NCBI GenBank assembly: GCA_965203635.1
Contig: OZ241903.1
Span: 310,001 to 374,000 of the forward strand
DNA from: Aldehydirespirator sp965203635
Lineage (GTDB): Bacteria > Actinomycetota > Acidimicrobiia > Acidimicrobiales > Aldehydirespiratoraceae
DNA: 64,000 bases
Direction: 5' to 3'
Shown here: positions 7,141 to 15,260 of the stretch, piece by piece
Position numbering within the stretch: position 1 is the first letter of the stretch
How the letters are laid out: every line of letters begins with the position of its first letter
Notes under the pieces: model-generated
Databases searched by the model: none
Seen by the model: only the letters and a program-made list of their open reading frames with translations
What the model was told of the DNA's origin: nothing
Program-made: the position numbers and the translations under genes

Positions 7141-9660
7141 ATGACGGCCATCTTCCGCCGAGCCATCGGCAGCAGGGCAGCATCGATAGTCGAGACGTCG
7201 TGGGCGGCGAGGTGGGCGAGGTGCCTGGCGGCAACCGTCATGGTGGCGTCGGCGGCGGCGGTGACGCATGCGCCGGCCGCAGCCCAATCCGCGGGCTTCT
7301 CAGACGTTACCGGCGGATTCTACAAGCCCGCCGTCGACGCACTGGCCGCGCTGGGCACCTTCGAGGGCACCCTCTGCGGAGACGACACCTTCTGCCCCGA
7401 CAAGCCCCTCAAGCGCTCGACGATGGCGGTGTGGGTGGTACGAGTCCTCGACGGCGCGGACCCGTCGCCGATTTTACGGTCGCGCTTTGACGATGTGGAC
7501 GGCGACAGCTTCTACGCGCCGTTCATCGAGCGCATGGCCGATCTGGGCGTCACCGAGGGATGCGGTGACGGCAGCGGGTTCTGCCCCGACAGCAGCGTGA
7601 GCCGAGCGCAGATGGCGGTGTTCCTCTCACGCGCCTTCAAGCTGCCCGCGGCACCGGACCCGAGCTTTGTGGATGTTGCCTCCGACGCCTGGTACGCGGG
7701 TCACGTGGCCCGCCTCGCGGCGTCGGGCATCACCACAGGATGCGGTGACGGCAGCGGGTTCTGCCCCGACAGCAACACGACCCGCGCCCAGATGGCCACC
7801 TTCCTGCATCGCGGCCTTGGCCTCGTCGAAACCCCGGAGGCCGAGCCGGTGCCGGAGACCGGCGAGAGCGACGACGAGGCCTTCCTCAACGACCATGTCA
7901 GCAACGATCAAGGCAGCGCGCAGCACCGTGCATGGTGGCGACGTCCACGAGGCAATCTGCGCGTCAAGCTCCATGTGTGCGCGGAACGCGGCTTCGAGCA
8001 TCTGTTCTCTCCCAGCGACCTCACGGCGTATGCCGACGCAGCCAACGAGCAGATCGCGCCGTTCTACTCCTGGCAGTCGTCGGGACTGCTTTCCGTGCAG
8101 TTCGAGCCCGGCCAGATCGTCGCATCTGAAATATTGGCTGACATGAAGCACTACACGAATTGGAAAAGTGTTATGGCCCCTGAGGACTGCTTCACAGTGG
8201 AGTCGAACATCGGGCAACCTGGTGTCGTACACCATTATCTGCTGTACGGAGAGGACTATGAGACCCGCAATAGGGGCCTCGCACTCTTAGCTGGGCCTCG
8301 CAGCGCCACCTACCTGCGCCATCACCTAAGCGCTGGTCCAAATCCACTTGAGATCACACCTGATCGCTTGTTCGTCCTCCAACATGAACTGGATCACAAC
8401 ATCAACGCGCCCCACCTCAATGGCGCGCCGTTGGGCAACACTCGAGTATGGGCTTCTGAACGCAGCCGCCCCATAACGGTAGGCACGCTCGCGGGCTATC
8501 CCGATATCCCGAGACTGAAGGACAGCGGGTTGGACGAAGCAGGCGAACTCTACGAAGTCTATTCGGTCTTTCCCTGCTATGTCCTGGTCCGGCTGGGATG
8601 GCCGATGGGCGACCACCACCCCGCCTGCGGCCGCTGGCCCCCTCCCCCAGTGCGCGATGTCGCGGCACAGACCGACCCAGATGGCACATTCCGGGTGACA
8701 TGGAGGCCCCCGTCAAGTGATCTCAACCCTGAGCCGGTGACAGGCTACGAGATCGAACTGTTGGAGTGGCGGGGCAACGTCGGCGAACCGACCAACACAT
8801 TCCGCGTCTCGTCCGACACCACATCTCTCACCCTGCCATCGCTGGAGTTGTACGTCCCGTACGGCGTGAACGTCTGGGCGACTTCGGCTGCGGGCGTCGG
8901 CGACCTTACCTGGCCTGTCGACATCCGCTACTACGGGCCCGCCGCACAGATCAGAGTCGCCGACAGATCGGGCACGGAATGGGCTGCTTACGACTTGAGT
9001 TGGGATCCCGTCCCCGGTGCCAGTCACTACCTGGTCAGCGGCTTCGAGGACTGTACATACACGTTCGAGAACAGCCCTGACGGCCTCGGCCGCTCGTCGA
9101 GCGTGTGCTCGCAGCGCACCGAGACAGCCTCGATCACGCTCAGCGAGGCTCAGAACCACCTTGAAGCAGGACGATCATATGAGATCACCGTCTTCGCCTG
9201 CGGGGAGGGCTTCGACGAGACCCGGCTGCAGTGGCCCGATGCCGGAGACTGCTTCGCCTACGGAACAACGACCATCGACGCGCAGGCTCGAGGGTTCAAA
9301 GCCGTGGAGTTCGCACTCATCGATGGCTGCGTCTGGTTCCAGCCGGGAGCAGAGATGGACGAGGCGAATGCGGCCGGACCGTGCTACATCGTGGAATGGG
9401 TGCCGAGTCCCGGAGCGACCGAGTACGACGCCGTCGCCTGGCTGTGCCCCAACGACGGCGGGCCGTGCCGCGGAGAGGGCCTCGGGGCATACGACGATAG
9501 CTACTCCATCTCGGACGCCAAGGTCACCGCGAGACTCGACCTGGAGTACGGGAAGCGCTACGAGGTGACGGTCGACGTCGACTGCCGGGGACCAGCCGAT
9601 ACGGGCACATGCTTCCGCTATGCACGGGGCTGGGTGACGGTACCAGCCCGCGGCAACTGA
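7141..9660 (+). CDS. SLH-domain surface protein with metzincin-like motif and Fn3-type repeats
   Basis: 839 residues from ATG 7141, with GAGGAG 7 bases upstream; an upstream GTG at 7126 is less well placed. A signal peptide ends near APAAAQS. Three S-layer-homology-like repeats follow (about 50-235), each with F.DV, a GCGDGSGFCPD-type loop and RAQMA. A central domain contains QHELDHNINAPH near residue 415, the HExxHxxxxxH spacing of metzincins but with Asn where the family has Gly. The C-terminal half has three fibronectin-III-like beta domains with paired cysteines. The likely role is a wall-anchored metalloprotease or adhesin; substrate is unknown. Bases 8130-8500 are AT-richer than the rest. 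Confidence 0.72.
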   Translation: MTAIFRRAIGSRAASIVETSWAARWARCLAATVMVASAAAVTHAPAAAQSAGFSDVTGGFYKPAVDALAALGTFEGTLCGDDTFCPDKPLKRSTMAVWVVRVLDGADPSPILRSRFDDVDGDSFYAPFIERMADLGVTEGCGDGSGFCPDSSVSRAQMAVFLSRAFKLPAAPDPSFVDVASDAWYAGHVARLAASGITTGCGDGSGFCPDSNTTRAQMATFLHRGLGLVETPEAEPVPETGESDDEAFLNDHVSNDQGSAQHRAWWRRPRGNLRVKLHVCAERGFEHLFSPSDLTAYADAANEQIAPFYSWQSSGLLSVQFEPGQIVASEILADMKHYTNWKSVMAPEDCFTVESNIGQPGVVHHYLLYGEDYETRNRGLALLAGPRSATYLRHHLSAGPNPLEITPDRLFVLQHELDHNINAPHLNGAPLGNTRVWASERSRPITVGTLAGYPDIPRLKDSGLDEAGELYEVYSVFPCYVLVRLGWPMGDHHPACGRWPPPPVRDVAAQTDPDGTFRVTWRPPSSDLNPEPVTGYEIELLEWRGNVGEPTNTFRVSSDTTSLTLPSLELYVPYGVNVWATSAAGVGDLTWPVDIRYYGPAAQIRVADRSGTEWAAYDLSWDPVPGASHYLVSGFEDCTYTFENSPDGLGRSSSVCSQRTETASITLSEAQNHLEAGRSYEITVFACGEGFDETRLQWPDAGDCFAYGTTTIDAQARGFKAVEFALIDGCVWFQPGAEMDEANAAGPCYIVEWVPSPGATEYDAVAWLCPNDGGPCRGEGLGAYDDSYSISDAKVTARLDLEYGKRYEVTVDVDCRGPADTGTCFRYARGWVTVPARGN

Positions 9661-9693
9661 CGCCTGCTCCTGCCGAGCGGCCCGCAACCGTCG

Positions 9694-10653
9694 TCAGTGG
9701 TCGGGCTGGACGGTCTCCACCGGTTCGCCCCTGAGCGCCGCCAGGACCTTGGCGACTACCTGGACTGAGACGTCGCGCTGGGCTGCGCCGGTGCTGGCGC
9801 CGAGGTGGGGGGTGTGGACGACCCTGGGGTGGCCGATCAGGGGGTGACCGGGCGACGGGGGCTCCTGGTCGTAGACGTCGAGGCCCAACCCTCCGAGGCG
9901 ACCGTCGTCGAGGGCGGCACGGGCCGCGGCGGGGTCGATGAGGCTGCCCCGGGCCGCGTTCACCACGACCGCGCCCGGCTTGATGGCCGCGAACGCGGCC
10001 TCGTCGAGCAGAGCGGAGCCGTCCTGGAGCGCCACCGCATGCAGGCTCACGAAGTCGGACGCGGCCAGCAGTTCGGGCAGCTCGACCATCCTGGCCCCGT
10101 GCTCGGTGGCCACCTCGGCACCGATGTACGGATCGGTGGTCAGTACGGCCATCTCGAAGGCGAGCGCCCGGTGGCCGACAGCCCGTCCGATGCGGCCGAA
10201 ACCGACCAGGCCGAGCGTGGCGCCGGCCAGCTGCATGCCGACGTACTGCTTGCGGTCCCAGTTGCCGTCCGCCAGCGAGTTGTGGGCGTCGGTGATGCGC
10301 CGGGCCGCGGCCAGCATCAGCGCGAAGGCGTGCTCGGCCGCAGCCAGGGTGTTGGCCTCCGGGGTGTTGACCACCGCAATGGCCTTCTCGGCCGCCGCGG
10401 CCAGGTCGATGTTGTCGACGCCCACGCCGGCGCGGCCGATCACCCGCAGGCTCGCCCCGGCCGCGATCAGCTCGGCGTCGGCCTGGGTGCCGCTGCGGAC
10501 GATCAAGGCGGCGGCGTCGCGCATCGACTCCAGCAGCTCGACCCGGCTCTGCCCGTCCGCGAAGACGGCCTCGACGCCGGGAGAGGCGCGCAGGCGGTCC
10601 GCACCGGCTGCCCCCAGCGGATCGGCCACCAGCACCTTGTGTCGTTTAGGCAT
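9694..10653 (-). CDS. D-2-hydroxyacid (phosphoglycerate-type) dehydrogenase
   Basis: 319 residues from ATG 10653, preceded by GAGAGGTG. The two-domain D-hydroxyacid dehydrogenase fold is clear: NAD loop LGLVGFGRIGRAVG near residue 148, catalytic Arg in NAARGSLID, Glu in DVYDQEPP and His in HTPHLGAST. It most resembles SerA, the first step of serine synthesis, but it is short and has no C-terminal ACT or intervening domain. A glyoxylate/hydroxypyruvate-reductase-type role is possible. It lies downstream of an amidohydrolase on the same strand. The 92-bp gap to that gene shows no clear signal. Confidence 0.8.
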   Translation of the reverse strand: MPKRHKVLVADPLGAAGADRLRASPGVEAVFADGQSRVELLESMRDAAALIVRSGTQADAELIAAGASLRVIGRAGVGVDNIDLAAAAEKAIAVVNTPEANTLAAAEHAFALMLAAARRITDAHNSLADGNWDRKQYVGMQLAGATLGLVGFGRIGRAVGHRALAFEMAVLTTDPYIGAEVATEHGARMVELPELLAASDFVSLHAVALQDGSALLDEAAFAAIKPGAVVVNAARGSLIDPAAARAALDDGRLGGLGLDVYDQEPPSPGHPLIGHPRVVHTPHLGASTGAAQRDVSVQVVAKVLAALRGEPVETVQPDH

Positions 10654-10745
10654 CGGACACCTCTCGATCGCTTCCGGCGTGCCGCGCCTCGCCCGCCTCT
10701 CGTTCGAGCGCGGCACTCCCCCGCAGTTTCGCGGCGGAGCGTCCG

Positions 10746-11969
10746 CTACTCGTGGATGCCGAAGCGGTGCAGCCCGTAGGCGTTGATCGCGTTGCCCCGG
10801 AGCACCTTGCGGCACTCGTCGGCGTCCATGCCGACCGCCGCGAACATCGAGTGGGCCACCTTGCGGGAGTGCGGGAAGGTGCCGTCGGAATGGGGATAGT
10901 CGGTCTCGAACAGGATCTGGTCGATGCCCACGTCGTGGCGCTGCTTGAGCCCCACCAGGTCGTCGAAGATGCAGCCGAACACCCGGCCCTGCACGATCTC
11001 GCTGGGCAGCGGCCCGTCACCGCCCACGCCGCCCCGGCCCTCCTTGAACACCGAGTCCATCCGCTCCACCTGGAAGGGCATCCAGCCCACCTGGCTCTCC
11101 GCGTAGGTGATCTTGATCTCGGAGAACCGCTGCAACGTGCCCGAGAACACCCAATCGACCATCGACCCCTCGGCGTTCTGGGCGTACAGCGACATCGAGG
11201 TGGCCAGCGGTGCGTCGGCAGACGTGGACGGCATCGACGACGACGAGCCGATGTGCATCGACACCGTGGTGCCGGACTCCTCGCAGGCCTGCCACACCGG
11301 ATCCCACTCGCCGGTGTACATCGACGGCAGGCCCAGCTTGGACGGGTTCTCTGAGAAGGCCACCGCGAAGCAGCCCTTGGCCGCGCAGCGCCGCACCTCG
11401 GCTGCGGCCATCTGGGTGTCCCACAGCGGCAGCAGCGCCAGCGGAATCAGTCGGCCCCGCCCCGCGCCCCCGCCCCAGTCGTCGATCATCCAGTCGTTGT
11501 AGATGCGCAAGCACTCGGCCGCGAGCTCCTTGTCGTCGCGCTCGAGGAAGCCCTGGCCGCAGAACCGGGGGAAGATGTTGGGGAAGTTGATGGCCGCCTC
11601 CACGTGATTGAGGTCCATGTCGGCCAGCCGGGCGGTCTGCTCGTAGGTGCCGGGACGCAGGTCCTCGTAGCGGGCGGCCACGTTGCGCTGCTCCTCCCGG
11701 GGCATGCCGGCGGGACCGTGCAGCAGGCCGGTGGGCGTGACGCTGTCCTCGAACAGCCACACATCGCACCACTGCCCGTCGGGGTCGTTGCGCTCGAAGC
11801 CGTAGTGGCCGCCGGTGAAGTGCAGCCTCACCTTCTCCTGCACCACCCTTGGCCCGCGGGCTCGCATGGACGGCGGCAACTGCTGCTGCCACAAGTCCTT
11901 CGGCTCCATGACGTGGTCGTCGACTGAGATGATGAGCGGCAGTTCCTCGATGGCGGGAGTGGGCGTCAC
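10746..11969 (-). CDS. Amidohydrolase-family (amidohydrolase 2) metal-dependent hydrolase
   Basis: 407 residues, GTG start. It opens with ISVDDHVMEP, the aspartate/histidine metal motif of the amidohydrolase-2 TIM-barrel family (ACMSD-like decarboxylases and hydrolases). A barrel histidine occurs in SMHIGSSS, and the end carries FETDYPHSDGTFPHS with the conserved Asp-Tyr-Pro-His. This subfamily is abundant in actinobacteria and often acts on aromatic or CoA-linked compounds; the substrate here cannot be read from sequence. The preceding lipoprotein and the following dehydrogenase are on the same strand. Confidence 0.82.
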   Translation of the reverse strand: MTPTPAIEELPLIISVDDHVMEPKDLWQQQLPPSMRARGPRVVQEKVRLHFTGGHYGFERNDPDGQWCDVWLFEDSVTPTGLLHGPAGMPREEQRNVAARYEDLRPGTYEQTARLADMDLNHVEAAINFPNIFPRFCGQGFLERDDKELAAECLRIYNDWMIDDWGGGAGRGRLIPLALLPLWDTQMAAAEVRRCAAKGCFAVAFSENPSKLGLPSMYTGEWDPVWQACEESGTTVSMHIGSSSSMPSTSADAPLATSMSLYAQNAEGSMVDWVFSGTLQRFSEIKITYAESQVGWMPFQVERMDSVFKEGRGGVGGDGPLPSEIVQGRVFGCIFDDLVGLKQRHDVGIDQILFETDYPHSDGTFPHSRKVAHSMFAAVGMDADECRKVLRGNAINAYGLHRFGIHE

Positions 11970-12008
11970 TGCATCAACCCCCGACTTGGCCGCGGCGACC
12001 GGTCGGGC

Positions 12009-12410
12009 TCAGGCGTCGACCCTGCGGGCGCATGCCGTCAAGATATCCTCCGCGGTGCCGTCCCACAGGTCCTCGGTCTCGTCGTCCAGATCGCTCGGGT
12101 TGGGGGTGGAACGGAGGGCCCTGTCTAGGGAACGGAACTCCTCCAGCGTCAGTCGCTGGCGCAGTCCGTCGAAGGAGCATCCGCACAGCACTCTGGCCTC
12201 GGCTTCCGTGAGGTTCTCGGTGTTGGCCTCCATGCACGACGCCATGAAGTTGTGCTCCACCGCGGACTCGGCCCCGAACTCCTCGTCTACGAAGCGTTCA
12301 TCCTGCTCGGCCTCGTCCCAGGTCTCCGGGTCGGCGCTGTTGCCGCATCCTGCCACCACCAGCACGACAGCCGCGGCAAGAACCCAGACAGGACGAAGGC
12401 GTGCGCGCAT
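12009..12410 (-). CDS. Small cysteine-containing lipoprotein, unknown function
   Basis: 133 residues from ATG 12410. A compact n-region (MRARLRP), hydrophobic core and lipobox VVAGC mark an exported lipoprotein; a GTG 30 bases upstream would only lengthen the n-region. The mature part is acidic with four cysteines (SCMEAN, LCGCSFDGL, LTACARR), suggesting two disulfides. The motif layout resembles small actinobacterial secreted proteins of unknown function. It starts about 73 bases beyond the repeat-derived end of the UDG gene. Confidence 0.65.
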   Translation of the reverse strand: MRARLRPVWVLAAAVVLVVAGCGNSADPETWDEAEQDERFVDEEFGAESAVEHNFMASCMEANTENLTEAEARVLCGCSFDGLRQRLTLEEFRSLDRALRSTPNPSDLDDETEDLWDGTAEDILTACARRVDA

Positions 12411-12483
12411 AGCGGGTCTGAGGCTACCGGGTGAGGTCACAGGCGAACGCTAGTGAGTGTGACCGTCTTGCGGATTAGCGTCG

Positions 12484-12585
12484 TGTTTCCCGCTCTTGTT
12501 CGCTGCGCTCACGGGCCGCTCGGGCCACGGCCTCGCTCAGCACCAGGCGACGGCCTCGGCTGCTCCGGCCCACCCGCTCGGCCTC
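12484..12585 (+). repeat. Dispersed ~98-bp repeat, copy 1 (embedded in UDG 3' end)
   Basis: The 44-nt core at 12493-12536 runs from CTCTTGTTCGCTGCGCTC to CCACGGCCTCGC and is identical in copies 2, 4 and 5. The right end GCTCGGCCTC lies at 12576-12585, about 10 nt farther from the core than in copies 4 and 5. The repeat overlaps the 3' end of the minus-strand uracil-DNA glycosylase gene and gives it its stop codon. Confidence 0.85.
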
Positions 12586-13264
12586 CGGCACTCAGTTCCC
12601 GCGCTCTGGTGAACACGGCGTCGAGCATGGGCTCGGTGAGGCGTCCGGTGAAGGTGTTCTGCTGGCTGGGGTGGTAGCTGCACAACAGGGTGCGGCCGTC
12701 CGGAAGCGGCGCCTCGGCGCCGTGGCCGAAGCGGGGCCGCGGACCCGATCCGAGTTCGCGCCACACCACCTGGTGGGCGAAGCCGCCCAGCACGACCACC
12801 ACCTTCAGCGAGCCGAGCGCGGCCAGCTCGCGCCTCATGAACGGCATGCAGGCGTCGCGTTCGACGGGGGTGGGCTTGTTGTCGGGCGGCGCGCACTTCA
12901 CCGGCGCAGTGATCCATGCTCCGGTGAGGACCAGACCGTCACCGAGATGGGTCGACTGGGCCTGGCTGGCGTAGCCGGCGCGGTGCAGGGCCCGGTACAG
13001 CCAGTCCCCGGAGCGGTCGCCGGTGAACATCCGGCCGGTGCGGTTGGCCCCGTGGGCCGCGGGCGCCAGGCCGACCACCAGCAGGCGGGCGTCGGGGTCA
13101 CCGAACCCGGGCACGCCGCGGGCCCAGTACTCGTCGTCGCGGTAGGCGGCCCGCTTGGTGCGCCCGACCTGCTCGCGCCACTCCACCAGCCGGGAGCACA
13201 CCCGGCACGCGGTCACCTCCGATGCCACCTCGGCAAGGGCACGGCGCGAGCCGGGGGACTCCAC
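12509..13264 (-). CDS. Family 5 uracil-DNA glycosylase (UdgB type)
   Basis: 251 residues, GTG start. It excises uracil and deaminated bases from DNA. Signature motifs are GLAPAAHGANRTGRMFTGD (65-83) and SYHPSQQNTFTGRLT (196-210); the second has no HPS change. Cysteines 20, 23, 124 and 139 are placed to bind the 4Fe-4S cluster of families 4 and 5. Motif 1 carries Ala-His rather than the family-4 Glu, supporting UdgB. The last 20-25 residues, Gly/Pro/Arg-rich and ending GPSGP, are encoded entirely by a dispersed repeat whose sequence also gives the TGA. The native tail was therefore probably replaced. The gene diverges from a phosphatase gene. Confidence 0.9.
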   Translation of the reverse strand: MESPGSRRALAEVASEVTACRVCSRLVEWREQVGRTKRAAYRDDEYWARGVPGFGDPDARLLVVGLAPAAHGANRTGRMFTGDRSGDWLYRALHRAGYASQAQSTHLGDGLVLTGAWITAPVKCAPPDNKPTPVERDACMPFMRRELAALGSLKVVVVLGGFAHQVVWRELGSGPRPRFGHGAEAPLPDGRTLLCSYHPSQQNTFTGRLTEPMLDAVFTRARELSAGGRAGGPEQPRPSPGAERGRGPSGP

Positions 13265-13292
13265 GGACGATCAGGCTACGTTGACACCCATC

Positions 13293-13973
13293 ATGGCCAC
13301 GAGTTCTGCCCGCACCTCGGCCAAGCCCGCTTCCAAGGCCGGTGCTGAAGCCGCGGCCGTCGTGCTGTTCGTGCGCCACGGGCAGACCCCGACCACCGGG
13401 ACGGTGCTCCCGGGCCGGGCGCCGGGTCTCCATCTGTCGTCCGAGGGTGTGGAACAGGCTCAGCGAGTGGCCGAGCGGCTGGCCGGGCTGGGCCGGATCA
13501 AGGCGGTCTATGCCTCGCCCATGGAGCGCACCGTCGAGACGGCCGGACCCATCGCCCGGGCCTGCAAGCTGCGAGTGCGGCGGAGCCCAGGTCTCATCGA
13601 GTGCGACTTCGGCCGGTGGACGGGACGCAAGCTTCAGAGCCTTCGCAGGCGCAAGGATTGGACCACTGTGCAGCGCCACCCGAGCGGGTTCCGCTTTCCC
13701 GGTGGGGAGTCGTTCGCCGAGATGCAGGCCCGGGCCCTCGACGCGGTGGCCGCCATCTGTGCCCGCCACGCCGGCGAGACCGTGGTGGCCGTGTCCCACG
13801 CCGATGTGATCAAGGCGGTGGCCGCGGCCGCGGCCGGCACACCGCTGGACCTGTTCCAGCGGATCGTGATCTCGCCGTGCTCGGTCACCGCCATCGCCTA
13901 CCACCGGTCCGGCCCCATCCTCCTGACCGTGAACAACACCGGCGACGACCTCGCCGCTCTGCGCCCGTCGTGA
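13293..13973 (+). CDS. Histidine phosphatase (MSMEG_4193 family)
   Basis: 226 residues from ATG 13293. The phosphoglycerate-mutase-like fold is shown by FVRHGQTPTTG with the catalytic His near residue 29, SPMERTVETA, and VVAVSHADVIKA with the second His. It belongs to the phosphatase that heads a conserved actinobacterial gene trio with DUF3090 and SCO1664-type proteins. Its stop overlaps the next start (GTGA), so translation is probably coupled. A TACGTT element 12 bases before the ATG could be a -10. The substrate is unknown. Confidence 0.85.
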   Translation: MATSSARTSAKPASKAGAEAAAVVLFVRHGQTPTTGTVLPGRAPGLHLSSEGVEQAQRVAERLAGLGRIKAVYASPMERTVETAGPIARACKLRVRRSPGLIECDFGRWTGRKLQSLRRRKDWTTVQRHPSGFRFPGGESFAEMQARALDAVAAICARHAGETVVAVSHADVIKAVAAAAAGTPLDLFQRIVISPCSVTAIAYHRSGPILLTVNNTGDDLAALRPS

Positions 13974-14458
13974 GCGAGTCGTTCCACTTCGAGGCGGTCG
14001 ACATGCTCACCGTGGGCACGCTCGGGCCCAAGGGCGAGCGGGTCTTCTACCTGCAGTGCCTCGCCGGGGGCGAGCTGGTGTCGCTCAAGTTCGAGAAGCG
14101 CCAGGCGGCCGCCCTGGCCGAGTACCTGGAACGGGTGCTGGGCGAGCTGCCCGAAGCCGAGGAAGCAGACCCGCCCGACGACCTCGACATGCGTGAGCCG
14201 GTGGTGGAGGCATGGACGATCGGCGCCCTGGGAATCGCCTACGACCAGGAGGAGGGCCGGGTGATCCTGGTGGCCGAGGAGCTGGTCGAGGACGAGGACG
14301 ACACCGGAGCGTCGGCTCGATTCACCCTGACCCGCCCCCAGGTCAGGGCGCTGGTGACCCGGGCCCGGGCCGTGGTTGCCGCCGGCCGGCCACCGTGCCC
14401 GTTCTGCCTGCGGCCCCTGGAACCTTCCAACGGAGACTGGTGCCCGTGCCACAACTGA
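13970..14458 (+). CDS. DUF3090 family protein
   Basis: 162 residues from GTG 13970, overlapping the upstream stop by 4 bases. The N-terminal part (FHFEAVDMLTVGTLGPKGERVFYLQ) and the C-terminal zinc-knuckle-like CPFCLRPLEPSNGDWCPCHN, with CxxC and CxC pairs, are typical of DUF3090. The protein is conserved in actinobacteria between the phosphatase and a kinase-like gene. Its function is unknown; the paired cysteines suggest metal binding. It overlaps the next gene by 13 bases. Confidence 0.88.
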   Translation: MSESFHFEAVDMLTVGTLGPKGERVFYLQCLAGGELVSLKFEKRQAAALAEYLERVLGELPEAEEADPPDDLDMREPVVEAWTIGALGIAYDQEEGRVILVAEELVEDEDDTGASARFTLTRPQVRALVTRARAVVAAGRPPCPFCLRPLEPSNGDWCPCHN

Positions 14459-15213
14459 GCGCGAGTGAGAGCGCCGGCCGCCAGTCCCCCATCCGGGACC
14501 GCCCCCCGATCGAGACTGCCCGTGCCCTGGCCCTGCTGTCCAGCGGCGAGGTGGAGCTGAGGGGACGAATGCCCTACAGCTCGAACGCGACCTTCCTGGT
14601 GGACGTGACCCATGAGGGACTCGACGCCCAGGCCATCTACAAGCCGGTGCGGGGCGAGCGGCCGCTGTGGGACTTCCCTTCCGGCCTGGCCCACCGCGAG
14701 GCGGGCGCGTTCTGGATGGACGCCGCGCTCCGCTGGGACGTGGTTCCCCCCACCGTGGTGCGCGACGACCTGCCCTTCGACGAGGGGTCGCTTCAGCTGT
14801 TCATGCCCGCCCATTTCGAGGAGCACTACTTCACGCTGGTGGAACAGGACCGGCTCAGGCCCGAACTGGAGCGCATCTGCGCGCTCGACATCGTGATCAA
14901 CAACACCGACCGCAAGTCGGGCCACTGCCTGCTGGGAACCGACGGCACCGTCTGGGCCATCGACAACGGACTGTCGTTCCACTCCCAGTTCAAGCTGCGC
15001 ACCGTGATCTGGGACTTCGCGGGCGAACCACTGCCCGACGACGTGAGCCGGGACCTGCGCTCACTGCTGGACGGCGGCCTTCCCGAGCCCCTCGCCGCGG
15101 CGCTCACCGCCCAGGAGCAGGACGCCACCCTGGCCCGAACCGAGGCTCTGCTCGCTGCGGGCCGGTTCCCGTCCGACGGCCACGGCCACCGCTGGCCCTG
15201 GCCGCTGGTGTAG
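14446..15213 (+). CDS. SCO1664-family PI3/PI4-kinase-like protein
   Basis: 255 residues from GTG 14446, inside the end of DUF3090. Recognisable elements are AIYKPVRGERPLWDFP, ICALDIVINNTDRKSGHCLL with a kinase-like catalytic D.IxNN.DR, and VWAIDNGLSFH with a DNG motif like the DFG/DxG loop. These are the landmarks of SCO1664-family proteins related to phosphatidylinositol-type kinases. In many actinobacteria mshC (mycothiol synthesis) follows this trio; here a terminator hairpin and the convergent etfA follow instead. The substrate is unknown. Confidence 0.85.
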   Translation: MPQLSASESAGRQSPIRDRPPIETARALALLSSGEVELRGRMPYSSNATFLVDVTHEGLDAQAIYKPVRGERPLWDFPSGLAHREAGAFWMDAALRWDVVPPTVVRDDLPFDEGSLQLFMPAHFEEHYFTLVEQDRLRPELERICALDIVINNTDRKSGHCLLGTDGTVWAIDNGLSFHSQFKLRTVIWDFAGEPLPDDVSRDLRSLLDGGLPEPLAAALTAQEQDATLARTEALLAAGRFPSDGHGHRWPWPLV

Positions 15214-15220
15214 ACCGAGC

Positions 15221-15251
15221 GTCCGAGCCGGCGAGTTCAGAGCCGGCGGAC
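15221..15251. terminator. Hairpin between convergent SCO1664-family gene and etfA
   Basis: The stem is formed by GTCC plus GCCGGC (15221-15224, 15227-15232) with GCCGGC plus GGAC (15242-15251). It has a 2-nt bulge and a 9-nt loop. It lies 7 bases after one stop and 9 bases before the other, as expected for a shared terminator. No T-tract is present. Confidence 0.55.
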
Positions 15252-15260
15252 TCCAAGGGG

